Shown: piece after piece, positions 44,362 through 51,504 of the stretch | Layout of the letters: each line of letters begins with the position of its first letter | How positions within the stretch are numbered: the stretch's first letter is position 1 | Source: Treponema zioleckii | GTDB taxonomy: Bacteria > Spirochaetota > Spirochaetia > Treponematales > Treponemataceae | Reading direction: 5' to 3' | NCBI RefSeq assembly: GCF_014737315.1 | Contig: NZ_JPUF01000021.1 | Span: 1-55,539 of the forward strand | DNA length: 55,539 nucleotides | Notes under the pieces: model-generated | Seen by the model: only the letters and a program-made list of their open reading frames with translations | Told to the model about the DNA's origin: nothing | Database searches by the model: none | Made by a program: the position numbers and the translations under genes

Positions 44362-45093
44362 TTATTTTGCATCAGAAGTTGATTTTTTTGAATTGTTGCT
44401 TCCGCCTGATGACTGCAAAGTCTTTAAGAGTGCAAGAGCACGCTGTCTTACAGGTGTTACGTAGTGGTAATCTGTAGCAATTTTTCCAAGTTCCTGAATC
44501 ATTGGCTGTTTGTTTTCAACTGTATCGGTAAGTTTCTCGTAAGCGATGATAACTTCCAAAGCCATGCTGCTTGTTGGGTTAAGAACTCGGTTTCTCTTGT
44601 TTGCCCAAGCGATTGTGTCTGTTACGTCATCACCATTGTTCATTCCGATGTTTCCCAATGAACGAATTGCAGCTGTCATAACCATTGGTTCGTTGTCTGC
44701 AAGAGCGATTTTCATAAGGCTCTGTTTTGCTTCTTCAGACTTTACTTGACCGAGAAGATCACAGGCTTTTGCACGGATATCAGGATAGTTGTTCATGATA
44801 CGACCGTTTGTTCTTTCCTGTGTTGTAATTCCTTCGCCAGCAAGGTGGTCAAGAGCTGCCATCATGTCTGGTGTTACGTTTCCGCTGTTAACTGCATCTT
44901 CAAGGTACTGAAGAGCAACCAGTTTATTGTCACGCTCATCAGAATTTGACAATTCTGTGATTACGACATCCTGAACGCTGCTCAAATAAGTATCTTCTAC
45001 TGTAGTTTCCTGCTTGTCTGCATTCTGTGCTGTTGCACCGAATGCAATGAAGAATGCACAGAGCGAGCCTGCAACAAATTTTAAAGGTTTCAT
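44362..45093 (-). CDS. exported HEAT-repeat-like protein
   Basis: A 243-residue exported protein. The signal peptide is MKPLKFVAGSLCAFFIAFGATA. The rest is helical with HEAT-like pairs (about 100-170: DIRAKACDLLGQVKSEEAKQ, then MVMTAAIRSLGNIGMNNGDD). No enzyme motif is seen, so it probably acts as a periplasmic scaffold. The last 20 residues are Ser/Lys-rich. It has its own promoter and terminator, and AGGAGG before the ATG. Confidence 0.85.
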   Translation of the reverse strand: MKPLKFVAGSLCAFFIAFGATAQNADKQETTVEDTYLSSVQDVVITELSNSDERDNKLVALQYLEDAVNSGNVTPDMMAALDHLAGEGITTQERTNGRIMNNYPDIRAKACDLLGQVKSEEAKQSLMKIALADNEPMVMTAAIRSLGNIGMNNGDDVTDTIAWANKRNRVLNPTSSMALEVIIAYEKLTDTVENKQPMIQELGKIATDYHYVTPVRQRALALLKTLQSSGGSNNSKKSTSDAK

Positions 45094-45139
45094 TTATAAT
45101 CCTCCTGGATAATCTCGGCTATGCACCGAATTACTTAAA

Positions 45140-45168
45140 ATTATAAAAGATAATCTGCTAAAAAGCAA
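45140..45168 (-). promoter_or_regulatory. sigma-70 promoter of the HEAT-like gene
   Basis: TTGCTT (45163-45168), 17-base spacer, TATAAT (45140-45145), start near 45133. Confidence 0.65.
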
Positions 45169-45170
45169 CA

Positions 45171-45209
45171 AAAAGGATATTTTGCACTGTAAAAAATAAA
45201 TCCTTTTTT
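45171..45209 (-). terminator. terminator after the P/E-rich lipoprotein gene
   Basis: AAAAGGAT (45171-45178) and ATCCTTTTTT (45200-45209) form a stem, with a T run on the minus strand. It lies 26 bases after the stop at 45236. Confidence 0.75.
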
Positions 45210-45235
45210 AAGTTCTCCATATTGCGAGTCATAAG

Positions 45236-46217
45236 TTATGCAAAAATGGAGATTTTGCTCATTTTTTTTAATTTGTCAATCGGCGGAAGGTGCAGTTTCC
45301 ATATTCCGTCAATTTTATTGAAGTAATAGTAGATTATGTCTGTGTTATCCTGAACTTGAACGGCTTTTATGTAGGAATCCGAAATGTAGCGGATTTCCGT
45401 CACTTCGCGTCCGCTCCTTGAAGGGATAAAAACGTACTTGAAATAGTCTTCGAGCGTCCTTAGCTGCAATCCCTTTATCGGAAGCCTTTTCTGGGCTTTT
45501 TTCAGGTTTACGCCCTGAGACCAGTATTGTGTTGAAGATGAGTCAACGTATTGAAGCCAAGTTTTGAAGTCCTTGTCTGCCATGACTTTTGCCAGGTCGT
45601 CTATGACTGCAAGAACGTTTGTCTTGTCTTTTTTAAAGTCGTCTTTTGAGACCTGAACGTCGCCGACCGAGCGTGCGTATTCATCTTCTTCGTTTTTTTC
45701 GTCGCTGGCAGGTGGTTCTTCCTGCACTTTAGGTTCTTCTTTAGGCTTTTCAGGCTCGGCTTTTTCTTTTTTTGCTCTTCGGCCTTCTTTTCTTCCTTTG
45801 CGGGAGCTTCTTCTTTTGGCTCTTGTTCCTTTGGAGGTTCAGGCTTGCTTTCTTCGGCAGGTTTTTCCTCTTTTGGTTTAGGCTCTTCTTTAGGAGGCTC
45901 TTCTTTCGGAGGTTCTTTTTCTGGTTCAGTTACTGGTGGAGTTTCTTCTTGTTGAGGAGATTCTTCTTGTTCTTCTGGCTGCGGAGTTTCTTCCTTAGAA
46001 GGCTCTTCTTTTTGCTTGACTTCCTCTGCAGGAAGTTCTTCTACGTGAGCTGTAGGCGCTGGCTCTTCTTGTACGCTTTGATTTTGTTCCTTGCCGATAT
46101 TTTGCTGATTGTTGTTTTCGGTTTGAAAATTGGAATTTTCGCCGTCGTCAGTTTTTTTCGCGCATGAAAAAATCAGTAGTGAAGAGGCGAGTAAAAAACA
46201 GGTTTTTTAAGTTTCAT
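45236..46217 (-). pseudogene. P/E-rich lipoprotein gene with two minus-one frameshifts
   Basis: Read with two one-base corrections the gene encodes about 327 residues: a lipoprotein signal (CFLLASSLLIFSC, with the lipid-bearing Cys before AKKTDDG), about 150 residues almost wholly of Pro, Glu and Lys, and a C-terminal domain (about 190-327; VIDDLAKVMADKDFKTWLQY, later YYYFNKIDGIWKLHL) that may be NTF2-like. From the ATG at 46217 the frame stops after 14 codons; the correct frame needs an extra A at the six-A run 46203-46208. The second shift is at the seven-A run 45767-45773, on the heptamer A AAA AAG. The intact part of the last frame begins with GTG 45727. It is either a pseudogene, a sequencing artefact or a frameshift-controlled gene. 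Confidence 0.72.
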
Positions 46218-46224
46218 AGTTTAG

Positions 46225-46253
46225 ATATTATCTTACTTGCGAAGTTCCGTCAA
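46225..46253 (-). promoter_or_regulatory. sigma-70 promoter of the lipoprotein gene, start at the ATG
   Basis: TTGACG (46248-46253), 17-base spacer, TAATAT (46225-46230). The predicted start at 46218 is one base before the ATG, and no ribosome-binding site is present. Confidence 0.65.
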
Positions 46254-46273
46254 ATCTGATAATTTCGACAATT

Positions 46274-46759
46274 ATGGTAGAAGCTATTTTTCCGGGCTCG
46301 TTTGATCCGCTTACAAACGGCCATTTGAACATAATTGAGCGGGCCGCTAAGATTTTTGACACTGTTGATGTTGTTATTGCAGTAAATCCTAAGAAAAATT
46401 CTTTTTTTACTGTTGAAGAAAGAATTGATTTTATAAAAAAACTCACCGCAGGCTATGAGAATGTTTTTGTTCACACTTGGGATAAGTTGATTGTTGATTA
46501 TGCAAAGCAGAATGGCAAAAAAGTTATTGTTCGCGGAATCAGGAATCATGTGGATTATGATTATGAATTTGAGCTTTCGATAATGAATCACAGGCTTGCG
46601 CCAGATGTTGAGACGATTTTTCTTCCGACGGAGCAGAAATTTTCTATTGTAAAATCGAGTGCGATAAAAGAGCTTGCTTCGTTTGGCGGTGATATTTCGG
46701 GGATGGTTCCGGAAATCGTAAAGGACGCCTTGCTTGCGAAGCTGAAAGTTAACCGCTAA
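46274..46759 (+). CDS. coaD: phosphopantetheine adenylyltransferase
   Basis: CoaD joins 4'-phosphopantetheine and ATP to dephospho-CoA, the fourth step of coenzyme A synthesis. The 161-residue product has IFPGSFDPLTNGHLNI with the (T/N)GH nucleotidyltransferase motif, VIVRGIRNHVDYDYEFE and EQKFSIVKSSAIKELASFGG with the ISSS-like KSSAIKE. It diverges from the lipoprotein gene. A GATAAT box lies ten bases before the ATG and no Shine-Dalgarno sequence is seen. The last codons are the first bases of a structured element. Confidence 0.96.
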   Translation: MVEAIFPGSFDPLTNGHLNIIERAAKIFDTVDVVIAVNPKKNSFFTVEERIDFIKKLTAGYENVFVHTWDKLIVDYAKQNGKKVIVRGIRNHVDYDYEFELSIMNHRLAPDVETIFLPTEQKFSIVKSSAIKELASFGGDISGMVPEIVKDALLAKLKVNR

Positions 46760-46858
46760 CGAAAGCGAGCGCACAGAGTTGGCTTAGCCCGCTATGGAAG
46801 GGCGGCGGAGCCGTCCCGAAGGGATGAAGCCGAATGGCGGAACCCTGTAACAGCGGTT
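46751..46858 (+). ncRNA. GC-rich structured element after coaD, candidate RNA or repeat
   Basis: This segment is clearly richer in G and C than its surroundings and folds into nested stems: AACCGCT (46751-46757) with AGCGGTT (46852-46858); ACAGAGTT (46773-46780) with AACCCTGT (46841-46848), one mismatch; GGCTT (46781-46785) with AAGCC (46827-46831); inside these, GCCC/GGGC (46787-46803) and a CGTCCC-GAA-GGGATG hairpin (46812-46826). The shape is a branched, tRNA-like fold. It could be a small RNA, a dispersed repeat of this genome or a coaD 3' element. No open reading frame crosses it. From 46859 to 46935 there is a GCGAAT/ATTCGC repeat and a small CCAA-TTCGC-TTGG hairpin with five T that may end the coaD message. 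Confidence 0.45.
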
Positions 46859-46935
46859 GCCGAAAGTGAATTGAAGCGCTGTCCGTTTGCGTTTTTGCGA
46901 ATGCAAGTGGATTCGCTCCAATTCGCTTGGAATTT

Positions 46936-47481
46936 TTAAATCTGTTTTACTTCCGTGCAGTCTAGGTAGAAATAGTCGAAGGTGAATTTGTCGGTGTAGG
47001 CAAAGCGGCCGATGACTTCGATTTCGCTTCCGTCGGCTGGGTATTCACTTCCGGGCGGAAGGATGAACTCGAATCCTGCCTGGCAACATGCCGTGGCGTC
47101 GTACTGGATTACCGAGTGCAGCGTGGTTTTTGCCATTTCGTTGTAGTTTGAAAATACTTGCCCCTGAAATTTTACGGTTTTTCCGAGGTAATTTGGGCTT
47201 TCGAGAATCATGTTGAAACTTTGCGCGAAAATCATGGTCTGGCTCATTTTTGTAAAATCTACATCGACGGCGTTTTTGTTTTTTTCTTCTGCGACTTCTG
47301 AGGATTCTTTTAAGAAGTCGGTTTCTGGGCTAAGAGTTTGTTCCGATTCTGAAAAATCGGCTTCTGGAATGTCAATCTCGTTTGCCGTTGCGATTTCTTC
47401 TTGCTTTTCCTGCTTTTTTGTGCAGCTTGCGAATAAAAAAATCGTCGCTAGGGCAAGGAGCGGTTTTTGGATTTTTTTCAT
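46936..47481 (-). CDS. OB-fold-like lipoprotein of the zinc operon
   Basis: A 181-residue lipoprotein: KPLLALATIFLFASC carries the lipid-bearing Cys, and a Glu-rich spacer follows. The C-terminal domain (about 90-181) reads FQGQVFSNYNEM, then VIQYDATACCQAGFEFILP, then EIEVIGRFAY. The double-cysteine strand and its setting resemble the C-terminal domain of YcgQ-type proteins (TIGR03943), which occur next to metal ABC transporters; the match is by pattern only. It is the last gene of the znu group, 20 bases after znuB. GGTGGG precedes the ATG at 47481. Confidence 0.78.
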   Translation of the reverse strand: MKKIQKPLLALATIFLFASCTKKQEKQEEIATANEIDIPEADFSESEQTLSPETDFLKESSEVAEEKNKNAVDVDFTKMSQTMIFAQSFNMILESPNYLGKTVKFQGQVFSNYNEMAKTTLHSVIQYDATACCQAGFEFILPPGSEYPADGSEIEVIGRFAYTDKFTFDYFYLDCTEVKQI

Positions 47482-47501
47482 GTTCCCACCTTTCATTTTC
47501 T

Positions 47502-48350
47502 TTAATTTAAGTTAAAAATTGCTCCGAATGCAAAACTTAACCCGAATACAATTACATCTACCGCAACAATTGTGGCTCCGACCGGTGTTCCGAAGAGAAT
47601 CGAAATTATGATTCCGAGGAGTGATGTTAGAACTGAAATTATTGCTGAGATTATCGTAACTTTTTTAAAGTTTTTCGCAAGTCTCATTGCCGACAGTGCC
47701 GGAAAAATTACCAGCGCGGAAATTAAAAGTGAGCCAACAAGTTTCATTGCGAGTACGATTATCACTGCGATAAGGCTGGCAATCAGAAAATTAAGTGCGG
47801 TTACTTTTACTCCGCATGTTCGTGAAAAATCTTCGTCGAATGTTATTGCGAAAATTTTGTTGTAAAAAATTATGAATGCCGAAACTACGACCACGGAGAG
47901 AATTGCCGAAAAAATCACTTCTGTCGTGGTGAGCGTTAAAATCGCTGTTGAGCCGAACAGGGTGGTGCAAACGTCTCCCGAAACGTTTGATGTTTGCGGA
48001 AAAATGTTCATTATTAGGTAGCCGAACGCCAGCGAGGCGATTGAAATCATTGCGATTGCGGCGTCGCCCTTGATTTTTACTTTTTTTTCGGTGCACAAAA
48101 GGAGTATTGCGCTCAAGAGCGTTACAGGAAGAATTATAATCATTTTGTCGGTAAAACCCGCAACGGTTGCGACTGCCATTGCCCCGAACGCCACGTGCGA
48201 AAGTCCGTCGCCGATGAACGAGAATCGCCTTAATACGAGCGTTACGCCAAGCAAAGACGAGCAGAGCGCTATTAGCGTTCCTGCAATGAGTGCGTAGCGC
48301 ACGAAGGGAAATGTGAAATATAGCGAAAGCTTTTCGAATGCTTCTATCAT
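47502..48350 (-). CDS. znuB: zinc ABC transporter permease ZnuB
   Basis: A 282-residue permease of the metal-ion ABC-3 family with about eight membrane helices. It includes LGVTLVLRRFSFIGDGLSHVAFGAM (excerpt RRFSFIGDGLSHVAFGA), a strong family signature, and LVGSLLISALVIFPALSAMRLAKNF-type sequence near 205-225. It overlaps znuC by four bases and follows AGGAG. The metal could be zinc or manganese; the operon partners favour zinc. Confidence 0.93.
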   Translation of the reverse strand: MIEAFEKLSLYFTFPFVRYALIAGTLIALCSSLLGVTLVLRRFSFIGDGLSHVAFGAMAVATVAGFTDKMIIILPVTLLSAILLLCTEKKVKIKGDAAIAMISIASLAFGYLIMNIFPQTSNVSGDVCTTLFGSTAILTLTTTEVIFSAILSVVVVSAFIIFYNKIFAITFDEDFSRTCGVKVTALNFLIASLIAVIIVLAMKLVGSLLISALVIFPALSAMRLAKNFKKVTIISAIISVLTSLLGIIISILFGTPVGATIVAVDVIVFGLSFAFGAIFNLN

Positions 48351-48973
48351 TTGTTTTCTCCTAGCCTTACGATTTTGTTTGAGTATTTTTTTGCTGCGAC
48401 CAAATCGTGGGTTATCATCAATATTGAAACGCCTTTTTCGTTAAGATTTTTGATTTCGTCGTAAAATTCTTTGCTTGATTCTGCGTCAAGTGCCGCCACA
48501 GGCTCGTCGAGCACGAGAAGGTTTTCTGTTGCGCAGAGCGCGCGGGCAAGGAGAACTCTTTGCTGCTGTCCGCCAGAAAGTTCCTTAAAACTTTGTTTTG
48601 CGAACGAATCCATTTTGAGGATTGCGAGTTTTTCGAGTGCGAGATATTTTTCTTTTTTTGAGTAAAACGGACGCAGCCCCATTTTTCCCTGAAATCCCGA
48701 AAGCACGATTTCGAGCACGCTTGCTGGAAAGTCTTTTTGAACGTCGGTGCGTTGCGGAAGATATCCTGTTTCTTTTTTTTGATATTCGTCTGTCCAAACG
48801 ATTTCTCCGCTCACAGGAGGAATCAGCGAGAGTATTGTTCGGAGGAGCGTTGATTTTCCGCTTCCGTTTTCGCCGACTATGCAAACGTAGTCGCCGTGTT
48901 CTACCGTAAAATTAATGCCGCTGGCAACGGGCTTGCCATTGTAGCCGACTGATAAATCCTTGCAAATTAACAT
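48347..48973 (-). CDS. znuC: zinc ABC transporter ATPase ZnuC
   Basis: A 208-residue ATPase with Walker A GENGSGKSTLLR, the Q loop in GYLPQRTD, the signature LSGGQQQRVLLARAL, Walker B LLVLDEPVAALD and the H loop MITHD. It powers the ZnuB permease. It begins 15 bases after znuA and ends within znuB by a four-base overlap. Confidence 0.95.
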   Translation of the reverse strand: MLICKDLSVGYNGKPVASGINFTVEHGDYVCIVGENGSGKSTLLRTILSLIPPVSGEIVWTDEYQKKETGYLPQRTDVQKDFPASVLEIVLSGFQGKMGLRPFYSKKEKYLALEKLAILKMDSFAKQSFKELSGGQQQRVLLARALCATENLLVLDEPVAALDAESSKEFYDEIKNLNEKGVSILMITHDLVAAKKYSNKIVRLGENK

Positions 48974-48987
48974 GTTGAACGTTCCTT

Positions 48988-49974
48988 TTAGTTTAGGGCT
49001 GTTTTTAAGACTTCTAGATTTTTTTTCATTATCACTAGATAAGTTATGCCTTCTTCGAGCTCTTTTTTAGTGATTGACTGCATTGAGTCAAGTGTGAGTA
49101 TTTTCTGATTTTTTGATTTCGTGTTGGATTTTATTGATTCTGCAATTTTCTTGTCCGAATTTTCGAGCGTGAGAATTGATTTGAGTGAAAGTTCATCGAT
49201 TTTTAAGGCAAGCTTTATAATTGTCTCAAAACTTGCTTCGCTTTCTGCCGAACAACCTGAAAATGCCGCAAAATAGTCAATTCCGTAATCCTTCATCAGA
49301 TACATGAACGGAAATCTGTCGCCGAACAGGACTGCGTGATTTTTTGAGGTCCCACAAAGCTGTGCGTATTCGTTGTCAAGTTCGCAAAGTTTTTTTGAGT
49401 ACGATTCAAGATTTTTTTCGTAAGTTTCTTTGTTGTTCGGGTCAAGCTCGCAAATCTTTTTTGCAATAATTTTGCAGAGAAAGTCTGCGTTTTTGAGCGA
49501 AAGCCAAATGTGCTCGTCGAATTCTTTTTCTTCGGTGCAAGATTCTTCCTCGCCCTCAAAATTCTCTTCTTCTTTTGCGAGTGCGCCGAGGGAAGAAAGC
49601 AAATTGAGTTGATTCTGATTTTTGTTCACGCTGTTTTTTATGGCGTCTTTTGCCCAGTCATCGCTTTCTCCGCCGGCAAAAATAAATAAATCTGCCTCGG
49701 AAACTTTTGCAAGTTCCTCAACGCCAGGCTGAAAACTGTGCGGGTCTGAGCCTTTTGTCATTAAAAAATCAACTTTTATTCCGTTCGAGTCACCGATTAT
49801 GTTTTTTGTCCAATCGTAGAACGGAAAAGCTGTTGTGACGATTTTTAGTTCTTTTGAATTTTGTGATTCCAGTTTTTTTTGATTGCAAGAAATGCAAAAA
49901 ATGATTGAAAAAATACTGATTGCCACAAAAACGCTTGCGAAAATCGCATTGATTTTTTTAAATTCATTTTTCAT
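48988..49974 (-). CDS. znuA: zinc-binding lipoprotein ZnuA
   Basis: The substrate-binding protein of the metal importer, 328 residues, with the lipid-bearing cysteine at about residue 30. Cluster A-1 features include IVTTAFPFYDWTKNIIGD, MTKGSDPHSFQPG (first His), EFDEHIWLSLKNA (second His) and GTSKNHAVLFGDRFPFMYL (third His); the last ligand is near LTLDSMQSI. The loop that is His-rich in ZnuA of other bacteria is Glu-rich here (KEEENFEGEEES). GGAG lies seven bases before the ATG; a TTG at 49989 is in frame but overlaps that site. Confidence 0.92.
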   Translation of the reverse strand: MKNEFKKINAIFASVFVAISIFSIIFCISCNQKKLESQNSKELKIVTTAFPFYDWTKNIIGDSNGIKVDFLMTKGSDPHSFQPGVEELAKVSEADLFIFAGGESDDWAKDAIKNSVNKNQNQLNLLSSLGALAKEEENFEGEEESCTEEKEFDEHIWLSLKNADFLCKIIAKKICELDPNNKETYEKNLESYSKKLCELDNEYAQLCGTSKNHAVLFGDRFPFMYLMKDYGIDYFAAFSGCSAESEASFETIIKLALKIDELSLKSILTLENSDKKIAESIKSNTKSKNQKILTLDSMQSITKKELEEGITYLVIMKKNLEVLKTALN

Positions 49975-50044
49975 AAAATATCTCCGCAAAATGAATGAAT
50001 TAGAGAACGAGGTATTTTGGTGATTTTTATTTTATAGAAGAAAA

Positions 50045-50383
50045 TTATGAAAAATTCAGGACGTTATTTTGCTTTTTAATGTGACGGGTTGTTTTTTTTG
50101 TAAAGTTTATGAGCGCAAAAATTGCCGGAACTAATGTCCAAATCTCGGCAAGAATTGTTTTTGCCAAAAATCCTGCGTCGGTTTTGATGTTTTCTGATTG
50201 GTGTGCCAGAATTACGGCTTCAATAAGCAAACAGACAGCGCATTTGTTAGAGTCGTGTCCTTCGCTCGTGAATTTGTGCTGGCTTTCGAATGAATTTAAG
50301 ATTAATGAAAAAAGAAAAGAGAAAATCAGGATTGAAAGCAAAAAAATCTTCGTTGATTTTTGTAATGATTTCAAACCGCCCAA
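50045..50383 (-). CDS. small membrane protein with HxxxCxxC motif, first gene of the zinc operon
   Basis: A 112-residue protein with TTG start and a strong AGGAGG six bases upstream. A membrane helix (about 12-32) is followed by an exported loop HKFTSEGHDSNKCAVC and a second helix (about 76-92), with a short basic tail. The H-x3-C-x2-C pattern suggests a metal-binding loop, similar in idea to DUF2946-type proteins, but I cannot name the family. It lies behind a near-consensus promoter with a palindrome over the -10 box, and precedes znuA by 70 bases. Confidence 0.78.
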   Translation of the reverse strand: MGGLKSLQKSTKIFLLSILIFSFLFSLILNSFESQHKFTSEGHDSNKCAVCLLIEAVILAHQSENIKTDAGFLAKTILAEIWTLVPAIFALINFTKKTTRHIKKQNNVLNFS

Positions 50384-50410
50384 AATTCCCCTCCTGTAAA
50401 AACTAAAAAT

Positions 50411-50439
50411 CTTATAGCACTATAAAAATATAATGTCAA
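50411..50439 (-). promoter_or_regulatory. promoter of the znu operon with overlapping palindrome
   Basis: TTGACA (50434-50439), 17-base spacer and TATAAG (50411-50416) on the minus strand. A perfect 14-base palindrome, TTATAGCACTATAA (50412-50425), covers the -10 box and is a likely operator for a metal-responsive repressor such as Zur or a DtxR-type protein. The regulator is not in the window. Confidence 0.7.
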
Positions 50440-50620
50440 GTTTACGGCAGAAATTCCGCACAGGTTCGAAATGACGGTTAATGGTTATTCGGTGTACTAG
50501 TGAAGCACAACTTTTCAATGAAAACTTGTGGGAAACATGCAGGACTGACTTGTTGCTTTAAGTTTGCTTGCAACGTTCCTTTTTTTTGCAGAAAATTCAA
50601 CGAATTTTCATTCTTCAAAC

Positions 50621-50647
50621 TAAGTTTTCAGACCTTTGTGCCGATAA
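50621..50647 (+). promoter_or_regulatory. sigma-28 promoter of flgF-flgG
   Basis: TAAG (50621-50624), exactly 15 bases, GCCGATAA (50640-50647). Only one position of -35 differs from TAAA-N15-GCCGATAA. It lies 33 bases before flgF. Confidence 0.8.
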
Positions 50648-50680
50648 AATTTATATCCGTTCTTTTTTTAGGGGGCATAA

Positions 50681-51475
50681 ATGGTTCGAGGATGGTATAT
50701 CGGTTCAAGCGGAATGAATGCACAGCAGAACCGTCTCGATACAGTTGCAAATAACCTTGCCAACGTTGATACCGCTGGTTACAAGGCTGACACTATTATA
50801 AGCAAGTCTTTTCCGGAACTCCTTTTGAGAAGGGGCAACGATGACGGTCGTTACACAGGCGATTTTGGCTCTGCGGATAATGCGCCGATTGTTGGAAAGC
50901 TTGGTCTTGGTGTTGAGACGAATGAGAATTTTACTGACTTCAGTCAGGGTTCTTTCCGAATTACTGATGAATCTACGGATTTTGCTCTCGGCGGAAAAGG
51001 ATTTTTTGCCGTGCAGACTCCAGACGGGGAACGATACACTCGTAATGGAAACTTCCATCTCGGAAAAGAAGGAATCCTTGAGACAAAAGATGGATATCCT
51101 GTTCTCGGAGAAAATGGAATAATCCGTTTGAGCGACAAAAAATTCTCTGTAAATGAGGATGGTGTTGTTCTTACAAAAGATGACGAGATTGTTGACCGCA
51201 TGAAGGTTGTTCGCTTTGACAACGAACGGTATCTCCGAAAGATGGGAAATTCCCTTTGGTCATCTAATAATATTTCGGGCGAGGCTTACATTGCAGAAGG
51301 TAATGAACGCCCAAGAATGATGCAGGGCTACATGGAAACAAGCAACGTAAATGTAGTTAACGAAATGGTAAAAATGATTGAAGTTAACCGGGCATATGAG
51401 GCGAGCCAAAAAACCGTCCAGAGCGAGGATTCTATGATGAGCACGCTTTGGAATAAAGTTGCGTTGAGCCGCTAG
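50681..51475 (+). CDS. flgF: flagellar proximal rod protein FlgF
   Basis: A 264-residue rod protein of the FlgF/FlgG family. The N-terminal rod signature is GWYIGSSGMNAQQNRLDTVANNLANVDTAGYKAD (excerpted), and the C-terminal motif YMETSNVNVVNEMVKMIEVNRAYEASQK-type segment ends the protein. It lacks the FlgG-specific insert near residue 45 and is shorter in the centre. It begins behind a sigma-28 promoter and precedes flgG by 29 bases, the usual order. AGGGGG precedes the ATG. Confidence 0.93.
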   Translation: MVRGWYIGSSGMNAQQNRLDTVANNLANVDTAGYKADTIISKSFPELLLRRGNDDGRYTGDFGSADNAPIVGKLGLGVETNENFTDFSQGSFRITDESTDFALGGKGFFAVQTPDGERYTRNGNFHLGKEGILETKDGYPVLGENGIIRLSDKKFSVNEDGVVLTKDDEIVDRMKVVRFDNERYLRKMGNSLWSSNNISGEAYIAEGNERPRMMQGYMETSNVNVVNEMVKMIEVNRAYEASQKTVQSEDSMMSTLWNKVALSR

Positions 51476-51504
51476 TTTTAACCGATTTTTACGAGGAGAT
51501 ATAA

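Noticed and set aside
45772-46167. Plus-strand open frame rich in Phe, Leu and Arg
   Set aside because: It is the complement of the P/E-rich coding region on the minus strand; repeated GAA and CCT codons read backwards give Phe, Leu and Arg codons.
50500-50754. Open frame of 84 codons before flgF
   Set aside because: It crosses the sigma-28 promoter and the flgF start in another frame and has no ribosome-binding site.
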